A stretch of 64,000 nt of DNA. Source: Helicobacter muridarum (GTDB lineage Bacteria; Campylobacterota; Campylobacteria; Campylobacterales; Helicobacteraceae). The DNA is taken from contig NZ_JRPD02000005.1 of assembly GCF_000765805.2 (NCBI RefSeq), positions 1-64,000 on the forward strand, read 5' to 3'. Position numbers and translations under genes: made by a program. The notes under the pieces are model-generated. The model was not told the origin of the DNA. It saw only the letters and a program-made list of their open reading frames with translations, and did not search any database. Positions 10,064 through 19,226 of the stretch are shown in pieces (position 1 is the first letter of the stretch; each line of letters starts with the position of its first letter).

Positions 10064-10300
10064 GATAGTTATGAATAAATTTATATATTCATTTTGATTT
10101 CAAATTTATAGGCTTTTATATAAGAGTTTATTGTAAGGTAAAATTATTGGAAATATATAGTTGCAAATTATTTAAGAAATAGTAAATAGAGATTATTATT
10201 CAAAACAATAAACCATAACGCAAATATAAAATAGTATAACTATAGCAATTAATAAAAAAGAGCTAGTTAGGTATTTTAATAAAAAGTTAAATATTTCTAA

Positions 10301-10675
10301 AATCCAATCAGATTAACCTTACATGAAATGCCATTTATAACACAACGTATAGAAGTAGATAAGGCTTCCTTGCGTGCATACTTTGGGCTTACTTTATTTA
10401 TAATTTGTCAATAATCCACGTTAGAGTCGATTCCATGACACATGCAATACCGCCTAACTGCAAGCTTTTAGTGCAAAGCAAGACTCCTTTAGAAAAAGGA
10501 ATGCCAAGAGAAGAGCAAATATGTGTTACTCGCATAGATAATGAGCTATATATCAAACGTTTTCAGAAACGTCTAAAATACAAACTTATAAGCGATAATA
10601 AAAGTTATAATGATATAGTCCTAGAGGGAGAAAACTACGAAATATATTGTAGTAGGATTATTTCAAAAGTTATAA
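10301..10675 (+). pseudogene. Relic of an S24 (LexA/CI-type) phage repressor, two frameshifts
   Basis: Three frames together spell one S24 peptidase-like C-terminal domain. Frame 1 (about 10301-10425) gives RIEVDKASLRAYFGLT; frame 2 (about 10402-10645) gives NLSIIHVRVDSMTHAIP, with the SM dipeptide of the catalytic serine, then ICVTRIDNELYIKRFQKR containing the usual catalytic lysine, then KLISDNKSYNDI and NYEI; a further shift at about 10645 gives IVVGLFQKL and a stop at 10675. The helix-turn-helix half is not found upstream. An apparent 117-codon ORF from TTG at 10405 is only the middle piece. This looks like the remains of a prophage or island regulator. Confidence 0.65.
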
Positions 10676-10976
10676 TGCTAAACTATCTCAATATACACAA
10701 TGTATGCTTTCCAATCTTTAAATTAAACACCTTTAAAAATCGTTTAAATGCCATTTAAATCATGCTTCCTTGCACTTTTTTGACTCATGTATAAAAAATT
10801 TAAAGGAATATATAGGACTTTTTATGCAATATATAGGATTCTTTTGACAAAGTTCAATTCTTAGGTTCACTTTGATTTTAAACAATACTGTATGCTATTA
10901 CAGAATTAACCTATACAATAAATAAAATAGTGGTAATAGCATCAAAGATTAATAGCTATTGCTATAATGTAAAAAT

Positions 10977-12785
10977 TTAAATATTACCTGCTTTCATCTC
11001 TGCCATCATTTTATCAAATGCTTCTTTTGTGCCTTTTCTTACTGGTTGCATAAGGCTTACTATAATAATAGCAAGGCTAGCACATACAAATCCCGGGACA
11101 ATCTCATAGATTGGAAAATACTCATACAGATAATTATTATGTATAACAACCACTACTGCACCTATTACCATTCCAGCTATTGCACCCATACGAGTCATAC
11201 GACTCCAAAAAAGCGAAAATAAAATTACACTTCCAAAGCTAGCACCGAATCCAGCCCAAGCATAAGATACGATAGATAAAATACTAGAGTTTTTATCTGT
11301 AGAAATAAAAAATGCAACAAGAGATACAGCCAAAACACTAGCTCGACTAAAGAACATAACTTGCCTTGGAGTGGCATCTCTTTTTAGAATCTTTTTATAA
11401 AAGTCCTCTGCTACAGTTGAGGCTGAAACAAGTAATTGACTGCTTGCTGTACTCATTATTGCAGCTAGCAATGCTGATAGGAATATCCCTGTAATCCAAG
11501 GGTTAAAAAGAGTTTGAGACATAACTATAAATATTTTTTCTGGGTCATTAAAAGATAAATCAAACTTTGTTATATAGGCAACGCCCAAGATTCCCAATAG
11601 ACACGCACCAAATAAGCTTATTATCATCCATGACATACCAATTAATGTTGCTTTTGGTATATCCCTAGTAGAACGAATTGACATAAATCGAACAATTATA
11701 TGAGGTTGCCCAAAATATCCAAGTCCCCAAGCTACAGCAGAAATAACGCTAAGAAGAGTAACATTATGCAAAAATGAGAAATGAGACTTTGCGCCAAGTG
11801 ATTTTTTTATTGTAGAATCTATATCAGCAAATAAGGCGTTCAAATCTTTTTCTATCTTATCGCTTGATTGCCCATTATTTATGGAATCTTGAATAGATAA
11901 TGCTCTACCTTGTAAAGATTTAAAACTAGCCTTAGTATCATCTATACTAATTTCACTTAGCATATTCAACGATTGTATAATTGATTCCAAATTATTTATT
12001 GCATTATTAGTATTTTGTTTGCTTTGCTCTAGGAGGGCGTTCACATCAGTGTCAAGGTATTGATATGTTTTTTGCACTTTTTCGTTATGAATATCATCAC
12101 TTTTGTTTACTAGATCGACAACTTCACCAAATCCACCAATATGAAAAAGCATGACAATAGGCACAATTATTAATGCTATCATCATCAATATTCCTTGTAA
12201 CAAATCTGTCCAACATACGGCTAAATATCCACCAAAAAAAGTATATGCAACAATAATGCCTGCACCAATTATTAAAGAGATATTGTAATCAATAGAAAAT
12301 GTTTGCTCAAATAACTTTCCACCCGCAATAAGTCCTGATGAGATATAAAATACAAAAAATACTAAAATCACAATCGCAGAAATAAGACGTAAAATATGCT
12401 TATCATCAGAGAATCTGGTCTCAAAATAATCTGGAATTGTTATTGAGTTAGCAACTACTTCAGTATAGATTCTAAGTCTCTTTGCTACAAGCATCCAATT
12501 TATAAACATACCAACACTAAGTCCAATAGCAATCCAAGCATTAAGTAATCCTGCAACATAAAGTGCGCCTGGCAATCCCATTAATAGCCAACTACTCATA
12601 TCAGATGCGCCCGCACTTAAGGCACTAACAGCAGCTCCTACATTCCTTCCACCAAGAAAAAATTGTTCTGGATTCCTTATTTGCCTATAAAAATAAATTC
12701 CAATACCAATCATAATAAGAGCATATATCCCAAATGTTATAAATATAGGTAGGCTTAGATTTTGAACCTCTAATGTATTTGTCAT
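10977..12785 (-). CDS. putP: Sodium/proline symporter with an extra extramembrane segment
   Basis: An SSS-family transporter: LGGRNVGAAVSALSAGASDMSSWLLMGLPGA (about 44-74, in pieces) is the conserved Na+/proline binding region, followed by TM segments ending with PQPHIIVRF-like GQPHIIVRFM (359-368). Usual PutP length is about 490-500; this has 602. The surplus is a hydrophilic, heptad-like segment at about 228-335, between TM6 and TM7, rich in Asn, Ser, Asp and Lys. AAAGGA precedes the ATG. It follows the NSS transporter gene by 25 bases on the same strand, so the two sodium-coupled importers are probably one operon. Confidence 0.92.
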   Translation of the reverse strand: MTNTLEVQNLSLPIFITFGIYALIMIGIGIYFYRQIRNPEQFFLGGRNVGAAVSALSAGASDMSSWLLMGLPGALYVAGLLNAWIAIGLSVGMFINWMLVAKRLRIYTEVVANSITIPDYFETRFSDDKHILRLISAIVILVFFVFYISSGLIAGGKLFEQTFSIDYNISLIIGAGIIVAYTFFGGYLAVCWTDLLQGILMMIALIIVPIVMLFHIGGFGEVVDLVNKSDDIHNEKVQKTYQYLDTDVNALLEQSKQNTNNAINNLESIIQSLNMLSEISIDDTKASFKSLQGRALSIQDSINNGQSSDKIEKDLNALFADIDSTIKKSLGAKSHFSFLHNVTLLSVISAVAWGLGYFGQPHIIVRFMSIRSTRDIPKATLIGMSWMIISLFGACLLGILGVAYITKFDLSFNDPEKIFIVMSQTLFNPWITGIFLSALLAAIMSTASSQLLVSASTVAEDFYKKILKRDATPRQVMFFSRASVLAVSLVAFFISTDKNSSILSIVSYAWAGFGASFGSVILFSLFWSRMTRMGAIAGMVIGAVVVVIHNNYLYEYFPIYEIVPGFVCASLAIIIVSLMQPVRKGTKEAFDKMMAEMKAGNI

Positions 12786-12810
12786 AACTATTCCTTTTTA
12801 TAAATTATGA

Positions 12811-14184
12811 TTATTTCAAGAAACTTGAATAGAAGCTGCTAATAAATATAATTAATATGATAAATGGGATAATATACTTAACATATAAAAACCATATATC
12901 AACAACTTTAGAATATTTCTCACTGCCGTTTAAAATCTCTTTCTTAGCTTCGTCTTTTAACACCCAACCAACAAACAATGCACAACCAAGTGATGTAAGT
13001 ATAAAAAATATGGTAGCACTAATATCATCAAAGGCATCAAATATACTTTTACCAAATATTCTTACATCTTTCCATATATTATCACCAAGAATAGATGGGA
13101 TATTGCCTAGTAAAAAGATAACCCCCAACACAGCAAATACTGCTAACTTTTTATTTATTCCGAACTTTTCTTCTAAGACTACAATTAATACTTGAAAATT
13201 AGGCATTGATGTAGTAAATGCAGCAAGCATTAGTAAACAGAAAAAAGCAACCATAAAAAATGTGCCACCATGCATCTTAGAAAATACAATTGGCAAACTT
13301 TCAAATACTAGACTAGGTCCTGCATTTGGGCTGATACCAAATGTAAATAGAGATGGAAATATCATAAATCCGGCTATAACAGCAATTAAAGTATTAACAA
13401 TACCTGTTATAACCGAAGTTTTGACTAATTGCTCTTTTTTATGTAAATGAGAAGAAAGCGTAATCATAACTCCAAAACCAAGTGATAATGCGAAGAAGAC
13501 TTGACCCAACACGGCTACAAACAACTGTGGTGTAATCTTACTGAAATCAGGTGTGAGATAATATTTTATTCCTTCCATAGCCCCCGATAAAGTAATATTA
13601 CGTAACACCATGCCAATCATGATTAAGAATAACAATGGCATAAGAATCTTTGCTGCCCTTTCAATTCCATTTATGACGCCTCTTGTTAAGACAATGTAAT
13701 TTACCAATACAAATAAGAATGTAGCTATGCTAATTGCTATAGGTGAATTTACTACATTGTTCTGATAGAATTCCTTAGTAATGTCGGCATTTAACTCTTG
13801 TGATGCAGATAAATTACCAAGCGTAGAATGATAAATATAGTTTAATACCCAACCACCAATAACCATATAGTAAGCCATAATTCCAAACGCACCAATAAGC
13901 CCTGTCACTCCAACAATCTTCCAAAGACGAGAAATAGGCTTACCATTAGAGCTACCACCAAAGCAATCTAGTGAATTTTTATGCATTCTTCTACCAATTG
14001 CATTTTCTACTAGAATCATAGGTATCCCAATGACAATCATTGCTATACAAAATGTAAGCACATATGCACCGCCACCATTCTGTCCTACAAGATAAGGGAA
14101 ACGCCATGTTGCACCAAATCCAATAGTTGCACCAGCAACGGTTAGAATATAGGCTATTTGAGAACTCCAAACAGGTCTTTGCAT
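12811..14184 (-). CDS. Neurotransmitter:sodium symporter (NSS/SNF) family transporter
   Basis: The 457-residue protein begins WSSQIAYILTVAGATIGFGATWRFPYL, in which the G-x-G-x2-WRFPY core (about 19-31) lines the sodium and substrate site of LeuT-type transporters. About eleven to twelve membrane segments follow. It resembles the pair HP0497/HP0498 of H. pylori. Substrate is likely an amino acid but cannot be assigned. AAGGAT lies before the ATG, and putP follows 25 bases downstream. Confidence 0.9.
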   Translation of the reverse strand: MQRPVWSSQIAYILTVAGATIGFGATWRFPYLVGQNGGGAYVLTFCIAMIVIGIPMILVENAIGRRMHKNSLDCFGGSSNGKPISRLWKIVGVTGLIGAFGIMAYYMVIGGWVLNYIYHSTLGNLSASQELNADITKEFYQNNVVNSPIAISIATFLFVLVNYIVLTRGVINGIERAAKILMPLLFLIMIGMVLRNITLSGAMEGIKYYLTPDFSKITPQLFVAVLGQVFFALSLGFGVMITLSSHLHKKEQLVKTSVITGIVNTLIAVIAGFMIFPSLFTFGISPNAGPSLVFESLPIVFSKMHGGTFFMVAFFCLLMLAAFTTSMPNFQVLIVVLEEKFGINKKLAVFAVLGVIFLLGNIPSILGDNIWKDVRIFGKSIFDAFDDISATIFFILTSLGCALFVGWVLKDEAKKEILNGSEKYSKVVDIWFLYVKYIIPFIILIIFISSFYSSFLK

Positions 14185-14469
14185 AATATATCCTTAAATA
14201 TTTTTATTTATTAGTGATTTATTTATCATGAATGTATTTTGTAAATATCAGTTAGTTTAGCAATAATTGATTGTTGGTAAGTATAAAAAAAGATACCTTT
14301 GGTAACATTTTGTAAAATTACCGCTATGTTTATAATCTATGTATTCTATAATTTAATCACGCTATGCATATGAATAAAATATCTATAACAAGAAAGAAAT
14401 CTCTATCATAATGTTAAACCTTAATGGGTCAACATCATTAAAATTAAACAACAAAATCAATATACTAAG

Positions 14470-15816
14470 TTAGAGATTATCAATACGTATCATAAATGGA
14501 GATTCTATAATATCTTGCAATATAGACAGTTCACTTAATGCTTTTTGTATTTGTGCTTCTGTGCAAATATGCGTAGATAACAATAAATAGGCATATTGGG
14601 AATCCAAATTTTTTGGATTCTTCTGAATGAGAGATTTGATTGAAATTTGATGTAAGGCAAATACATGAGAAATATTGGATAACACTCCTAACTTATCTCT
14701 CACCTTTAATCTGATGTAGTAGCAACAAGATATTTTATCTCTTGGCATAAGCTCTATATCATGCCCAATACTATAAGTGTCATTTGCATAGCCAAGCATA
14801 GGCATAGAATGTGGAGTAGATTCTGAAGGAACTGTATTTTTAATATTATGCAATAAGACTTTATTTCTTGCAATTTCGATAATGTCGCTTATCACTGAGC
14901 TAGCTGTTTGGCTACCACCAGCTCCTGCACCGTAATAAAGCATTTCGCCAACATTATCGCCCACAACGCTAATAGCATTCATTACGCCGCTTACCTTAGC
15001 TAGCATACAATCCTTAGGTATCATTGCTAAATGCGCTCTTAGTTCTAGTTGGTTATTAGTCTTCTTAGCTACACCTAGTAGTTTGATTTCATATTCACTT
15101 CCCCTTGCAAAGTTTATATCTTCTAATGTTAATCCTTCTATGCCTTCAACAATAATGTCATCTATCTTGGCATTGATTCCATATGCAAGTGAAGCTAGAA
15201 TAAGTAACTTATGCGCGCTATCACTGCCGTTTATATCTAGTGCGGGATTTGCTTCTGCATAACCCAACTCTTGAGCTTGCTTTAGAGCAGATTCAAAACT
15301 TTCATTCTTTTGACTCATTTGAGTTAAGATATAATTACTAGTGCCATTCATAATGCCACGAATGCTTATAATATGGTTGGCACATAACCCATCGCGCAAA
15401 ACTCTTATAATTGGTATAGCTCCGCAAACACTTGCCTCAAATCCAATTGGAATTCCATTATTTCTTACTTCCAAATCATGCCTATGATATGCTAGCATTG
15501 CTTTGTTTGCTGTTACAAATGCCTTATTACGCTCTAATGCCTGTAGTGCAATAGAATAGGGCAATTCTATACCACCTATAAGCTCTACAATAATCTCAAT
15601 ATCTTTATCATTAAGCGCGTCATTAATATCTGTGCTTAGCGGAATGGAGATATTTTTATTATCTATGTTTCGAGCTATTGCAATCTTTGGAATAATACTT
15701 ACACCAGCTCTTGCAGTTATGATATCCTGATTGTTTTGCAATATATCAATAACAGCCTTGCCAACTGTGCCAACACCTAAAATAGCTATAAAGATTTTCT
15801 CCACTTTGAACCCCAT
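14470..15816 (-). CDS. hom: Homoserine dehydrogenase
   Basis: The enzyme reduces aspartate semialdehyde to homoserine for threonine and methionine synthesis. The NAD-binding motif GVGTVG is at 15-20, the signature ANKAMLAYH region at 107-115, the catalytic domain has GIMNGTSNYIL (155-165) and AELGYAEANPALDINGSD-like sequence (about 186-202), and the C-terminal 90 residues form an ACT domain (KLRDKLGVLSNIS-like). Length 448 is normal. The ATG start lacks a strong ribosome site; GTG at codon 5, preceded by GGGG, is an alternative start. Confidence 0.96.
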   Translation of the reverse strand: MGFKVEKIFIAILGVGTVGKAVIDILQNNQDIITARAGVSIIPKIAIARNIDNKNISIPLSTDINDALNDKDIEIIVELIGGIELPYSIALQALERNKAFVTANKAMLAYHRHDLEVRNNGIPIGFEASVCGAIPIIRVLRDGLCANHIISIRGIMNGTSNYILTQMSQKNESFESALKQAQELGYAEANPALDINGSDSAHKLLILASLAYGINAKIDDIIVEGIEGLTLEDINFARGSEYEIKLLGVAKKTNNQLELRAHLAMIPKDCMLAKVSGVMNAISVVGDNVGEMLYYGAGAGGSQTASSVISDIIEIARNKVLLHNIKNTVPSESTPHSMPMLGYANDTYSIGHDIELMPRDKISCCYYIRLKVRDKLGVLSNISHVFALHQISIKSLIQKNPKNLDSQYAYLLLSTHICTEAQIQKALSELSILQDIIESPFMIRIDNL

Positions 15817-15949
15817 AAAAAAATTCTAGAATTATACTTAAAGTTTTTATATATTACTATTTAGAATCTCCACAATTCATTTAAGATTCTAGTTAACCTC
15901 AAATATTATTTTATTCTAATTTTATAACTTTATACAATAATATATTAGC

Positions 15950-15955
15950 TATAAT
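15950..15955 (+). promoter_or_regulatory. TATAAT -10 box for the orphan response regulator
   Basis: A perfect TATAAT lies 42 bases before the response-regulator ATG at 15998. Confidence 0.45.
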
Positions 15956-15997
15956 ACAATACTAGAATTTGTATAAACTTAAATCGGAGCAAGAATT

Positions 15998-16681
15998 ATG
16001 GGTGGAGTAATTTTGTGTATCGATGATGATAAAGATTTGCTAGATTTGCTAGAATTAAATCTCAATGCTACATTAGGGCAAAGTGGTTTTGAGACTGTTG
16101 GCTGTTTGAATACTCAAATAGCATGGCGTTTTATTGAAAAAGAATGTATAGCCTTTATCCTCATGGATAAAAATTTGGCTGCAGACGATGGTTTGCAGTT
16201 TGCTAAGCAACTAAAAGATTCTGGCTATGATATACCAATTATATTTTTGAGTGCTTTAAGCACACCATTTGATAAGATATCTGCACTTGAATATGCTGAT
16301 GATTATATTACAAAGCCCTTTGACTTTGATGAAGTCATAGCTAGAATTTTTGCAGTTCTTAGAAGATATAGCAAAAATATCAATCAAAAAGTAATTAAAT
16401 ACAAGGGAATCGCTCTAAATAAACACACAAAAGAGCTTTGTATTGATAATTTAGAAATTACGCTAAGCCCGCTTGAAGCAAGAATTATGTTCTACTTTAT
16501 AAAAAACGGAGGGCAGATTTTAACTAGGAGTTTTTTACTAAATAAAGCATGGGGAGATGAGAAAAAATATCATGAGAATAGTGTAAATGTAGCTATAAAG
16601 AGGTTACGAAAAAAAATAGAAAAAGAAACAAATGTTATTAAGATTAAATCCATTCGAGGTAGGGGATATAAGCTATGCTAG
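15998..16681 (+). CDS. OmpR-family response regulator, no adjacent kinase
   Basis: The 227-residue protein has a receiver domain with the acidic pocket (D9, D10), phospho-acceptor D57 (ILMDKNL), an S/A switch residue in FLSALS and K106 (ITKPFD), then a winged-helix DNA-binding domain ending SIRGRGYKLC. All phosphorylation residues are present, unlike the Helicobacter orphan HP1043 (HsrA), which lacks them. It is flanked by hom and a Na+/H+ antiporter gene with no histidine kinase close by. Targets unknown. Confidence 0.88.
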   Translation: MGGVILCIDDDKDLLDLLELNLNATLGQSGFETVGCLNTQIAWRFIEKECIAFILMDKNLAADDGLQFAKQLKDSGYDIPIIFLSALSTPFDKISALEYADDYITKPFDFDEVIARIFAVLRRYSKNINQKVIKYKGIALNKHTKELCIDNLEITLSPLEARIMFYFIKNGGQILTRSFLLNKAWGDEKKYHENSVNVAIKRLRKKIEKETNVIKIKSIRGRGYKLC

Positions 16682-17086
16682 CTCTTTGTGTTATTTGTAT
16701 GTATGGTTTTTAGATAACTTAAGCCAATGATACACAATAGATGTAAGGTTAAGAACACTCTTAAATATGCAAAGGAATTTTAATAGTATACATAAACTTG
16801 GCTTTATCACAAGCAAATTAAACTAATTAATAAAATCAATATTTTGTATAAAGTTAGCATAACATTGGCTCTGTTTTAAAATGGAAACAGCTAACATTCT
16901 TTAAATGGTAAACTTGAAATAGATAAACATGCAATCTCCAAGTATAACAATATTATAGTATTTATCTTAATTGCAACTCTTGTATAATAAATTAACCTCA
17001 AAATTTGCTTTAGTGCTACATAGTTGCGCTCAAACACTCATTTTTGATAAAATTTAGCATTTTTATGATTAAACATAAGGAAATTT
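16682..17086. other. Intergenic stretch, about 400 bases
   Basis: No gene is supported. I see only a small hairpin near 16872-16891 (CTGTTT pairing with AAACAG) and AT-rich sequence, including TATAAT-like words near 16983. Confidence 0.35.
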
Positions 17087-18271
17087 ATGCATAACTCGGA
17101 GCTTGTGTCCTTTGGCATAATTGCATTATTGATTGTTATAGCACCATATATTAGTCGCTTAACGCGTTTGCCTGTAGCTGTTATAGAAATTATACTTGGA
17201 GCACTTACATGCCATTATGGACTTTTTAAAAACTCAGATACACTAAACACAGTCGCTCATGTAAGCTTCCTATATCTAATGCTATTAGCAGGTATGGAAG
17301 TTGATTTACGAGGGTTTAGTAGGCTAGGTAGATCATTTTATAAAAAGGCTATGCTATATTTTGGAACTCTTTATGCTATATGTGCTGTCATTGTGATTGC
17401 TATGCAATTAAAATGGATTTATATAGCAATACTTCCTGTGATGAGTCTTGGTATGATTGTGGCTCTACTAAGAGATTATGGCAAAACTCATAAATGGCTA
17501 AATATAGCACTTCGTATTGGAATAATAGGTGAACTAGCAAGTATAGTAGCTCTTATTATGGTGCAAAATGGCTACTCACAAAATAGCGATAATTCACCAT
17601 TTGAAATATATAAATCTTTTATCTTACTGGCTATATTTATTATAACCTTTGCAATTTTGTTTCGTATTAGTAAAATAATATTTTGGTGGAAGCCAACCTT
17701 AAAACTTTGGTTCATGCCTACAAACGACAGTTACAATCAAGATATACGATTTAGCTTCATGCTATTCTTTGTGCTAATTGGGATAACTACGTTAATGGAT
17801 ATTGAAGATGTTTTAGGCGCATTCCTAGCAGGAATGGTTGTGGCTACATTTTTTTCATACAAATATGATATGGTACATAAGTTAAATGATATAGGATTTG
17901 GATTCTTTGTGCCACTATTTTTTGTCTATGTGGGTTCAACTCTTAACCTAAATGCAATCCTACATGATCATAAGATAGTCTGGTATGGCATTAGCATAGC
18001 ATTTGTTATGTTTCTAATACGTCTTATAGCTTCATACTTTGCGTTTAAATCTTACTTTTGTAGTTTAAAGGATACTACTCTTTTTGCATTAAGTGGTTGT
18101 ATGCCACTTACATTTTTAGTAGCAATAGCAAAAATAGGTTTAGGATTTAAAGCTATAGATGATTCTGAATATTATTCTTTAGTGATTGCAGCAGTATTTG
18201 AAGCAGTATTTTTCACAGTATTAATAAAAATAATATTCTATTCAGGAAATAGCAAAGCAAGGAAAGATTAA
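17087..18271 (+). CDS. Cation/proton antiporter, CPA2 family (NapA/KefB-like)
   Basis: The 394-residue protein is nearly all membrane, with about twelve segments. It starts with the typical region IAPYISRLTRLPVAVIEIILGAL (read in pieces, about 19-41), in which the first unwound helix of CPA2 exchangers lies, and contains EDVLGAFLAGMVVA (about 247-260) with the family's acidic transport residue position. No TrkA-N domain follows, so it is a simple exchanger rather than a Kef channel. Sodium or potassium for proton exchange and pH balance is inferred. AAGGAAA precedes the ATG. Confidence 0.85.
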   Translation: MHNSELVSFGIIALLIVIAPYISRLTRLPVAVIEIILGALTCHYGLFKNSDTLNTVAHVSFLYLMLLAGMEVDLRGFSRLGRSFYKKAMLYFGTLYAICAVIVIAMQLKWIYIAILPVMSLGMIVALLRDYGKTHKWLNIALRIGIIGELASIVALIMVQNGYSQNSDNSPFEIYKSFILLAIFIITFAILFRISKIIFWWKPTLKLWFMPTNDSYNQDIRFSFMLFFVLIGITTLMDIEDVLGAFLAGMVVATFFSYKYDMVHKLNDIGFGFFVPLFFVYVGSTLNLNAILHDHKIVWYGISIAFVMFLIRLIASYFAFKSYFCSLKDTTLFALSGCMPLTFLVAIAKIGLGFKAIDDSEYYSLVIAAVFEAVFFTVLIKIIFYSGNSKARKD

Positions 18272-18353
18272 AACATATATATTTTGTTCAATTCATAGTA
18301 TATGTTTGCTTGCTATCATCTCTATAGAAAATTTTGAATCTTCATCAAAGTCT

Positions 18354-19100
18354 TTAAGAATTTTTGCCATCATTGAGATTTACTGTTAAAACATGGGTAT
18401 CCTCCCCCAGCTGCACTCGCACTAATAATACTCCAGATTCCATTTTTTTATATGGAATAACAACGAATCCACCCTTTGTATCATTTTTAGTAAGAGTATT
18501 TTTACGCAAATAGTTAGCAATTAGAATCTGCTTTGCTTTTCTTTGCAATATAGCATTCCTTTCTGCTTGAAGACTAGCCCTAGCAAATGAATAATCATAG
18601 AATCTATATCCGTATCCTCTATAAAAATATAAAGGATAGTATGGATAATAAAATTGAGATTTAAAAAATGTATCAATTACCTTTATTTCTATACTTGTTT
18701 CACTATCTATCTCAATTTCTTTACCATAGGCATATAATGCCTCACTTAAATTGAGATTATAACGTTGTAGTTCCTGGAATTCAAGAGCATGTAAAATCTT
18801 ATTGTTGTTTTGCACAGTAATGCTATCCGTATCAAAAGATATATCTTTATTAGAAAGATTTTGAACCGTAATATATAAAAGAAGTGGTTCATTATCAATT
18901 CCACCAATAAAATTTTGCGCTACTTCGAACTGAATCTTACTTTCTTCTTGATTACTTTGAATAATTGCTATGCCATTATTATAGCTAGCGATATTTTGAG
19001 GCTTTACACTCAAAGAGCCACATCCACTAAGCATAACTATAATAGTTAAAAAATATATATAATAAAGCGGATTTTTGCTTGCCCAGCCTATACTAAACAT
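18354..19100 (-). CDS. Hypothetical lipoprotein
   Basis: A hydrophobic N-terminus ends in the lipobox LSGC with cysteine at residue 27. The 220-residue mature part has a beta-rich stretch resembling a DUF-type 'NLSNKDISFD' immunoglobulin-like fold, a Tyr-rich run (about 146-166) and a basic Gln/Lys helix. I do not recognise the family. GGGGGG before the ATG is a strong ribosome site. It is convergent with the upstream antiporter gene and divergent from the SH3-domain gene. Confidence 0.7.
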   Translation of the reverse strand: MFSIGWASKNPLYYIYFLTIIVMLSGCGSLSVKPQNIASYNNGIAIIQSNQEESKIQFEVAQNFIGGIDNEPLLLYITVQNLSNKDISFDTDSITVQNNNKILHALEFQELQRYNLNLSEALYAYGKEIEIDSETSIEIKVIDTFFKSQFYYPYYPLYFYRGYGYRFYDYSFARASLQAERNAILQRKAKQILIANYLRKNTLTKNDTKGGFVVIPYKKMESGVLLVRVQLGEDTHVLTVNLNDGKNS

Positions 19101-19226
19101 TATAATAACCCCCCAAATAATTTTAGTTGTGATAGTAGTGTATTGACCTTAACAATATGCTATAATTAAAATATTTTTTGATAAATTACTAACTACTATA
19201 ATATTAATTACAACAAAGGAGCGTTA

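Noticed and set aside
10405-10758. 117-codon ORF as an intact S24 peptidase
   Set aside because: It starts at TTG inside the conserved region, its frame-mates upstream and downstream continue the same domain, and it ends in unrelated sequence; a frameshifted relic explains it better.
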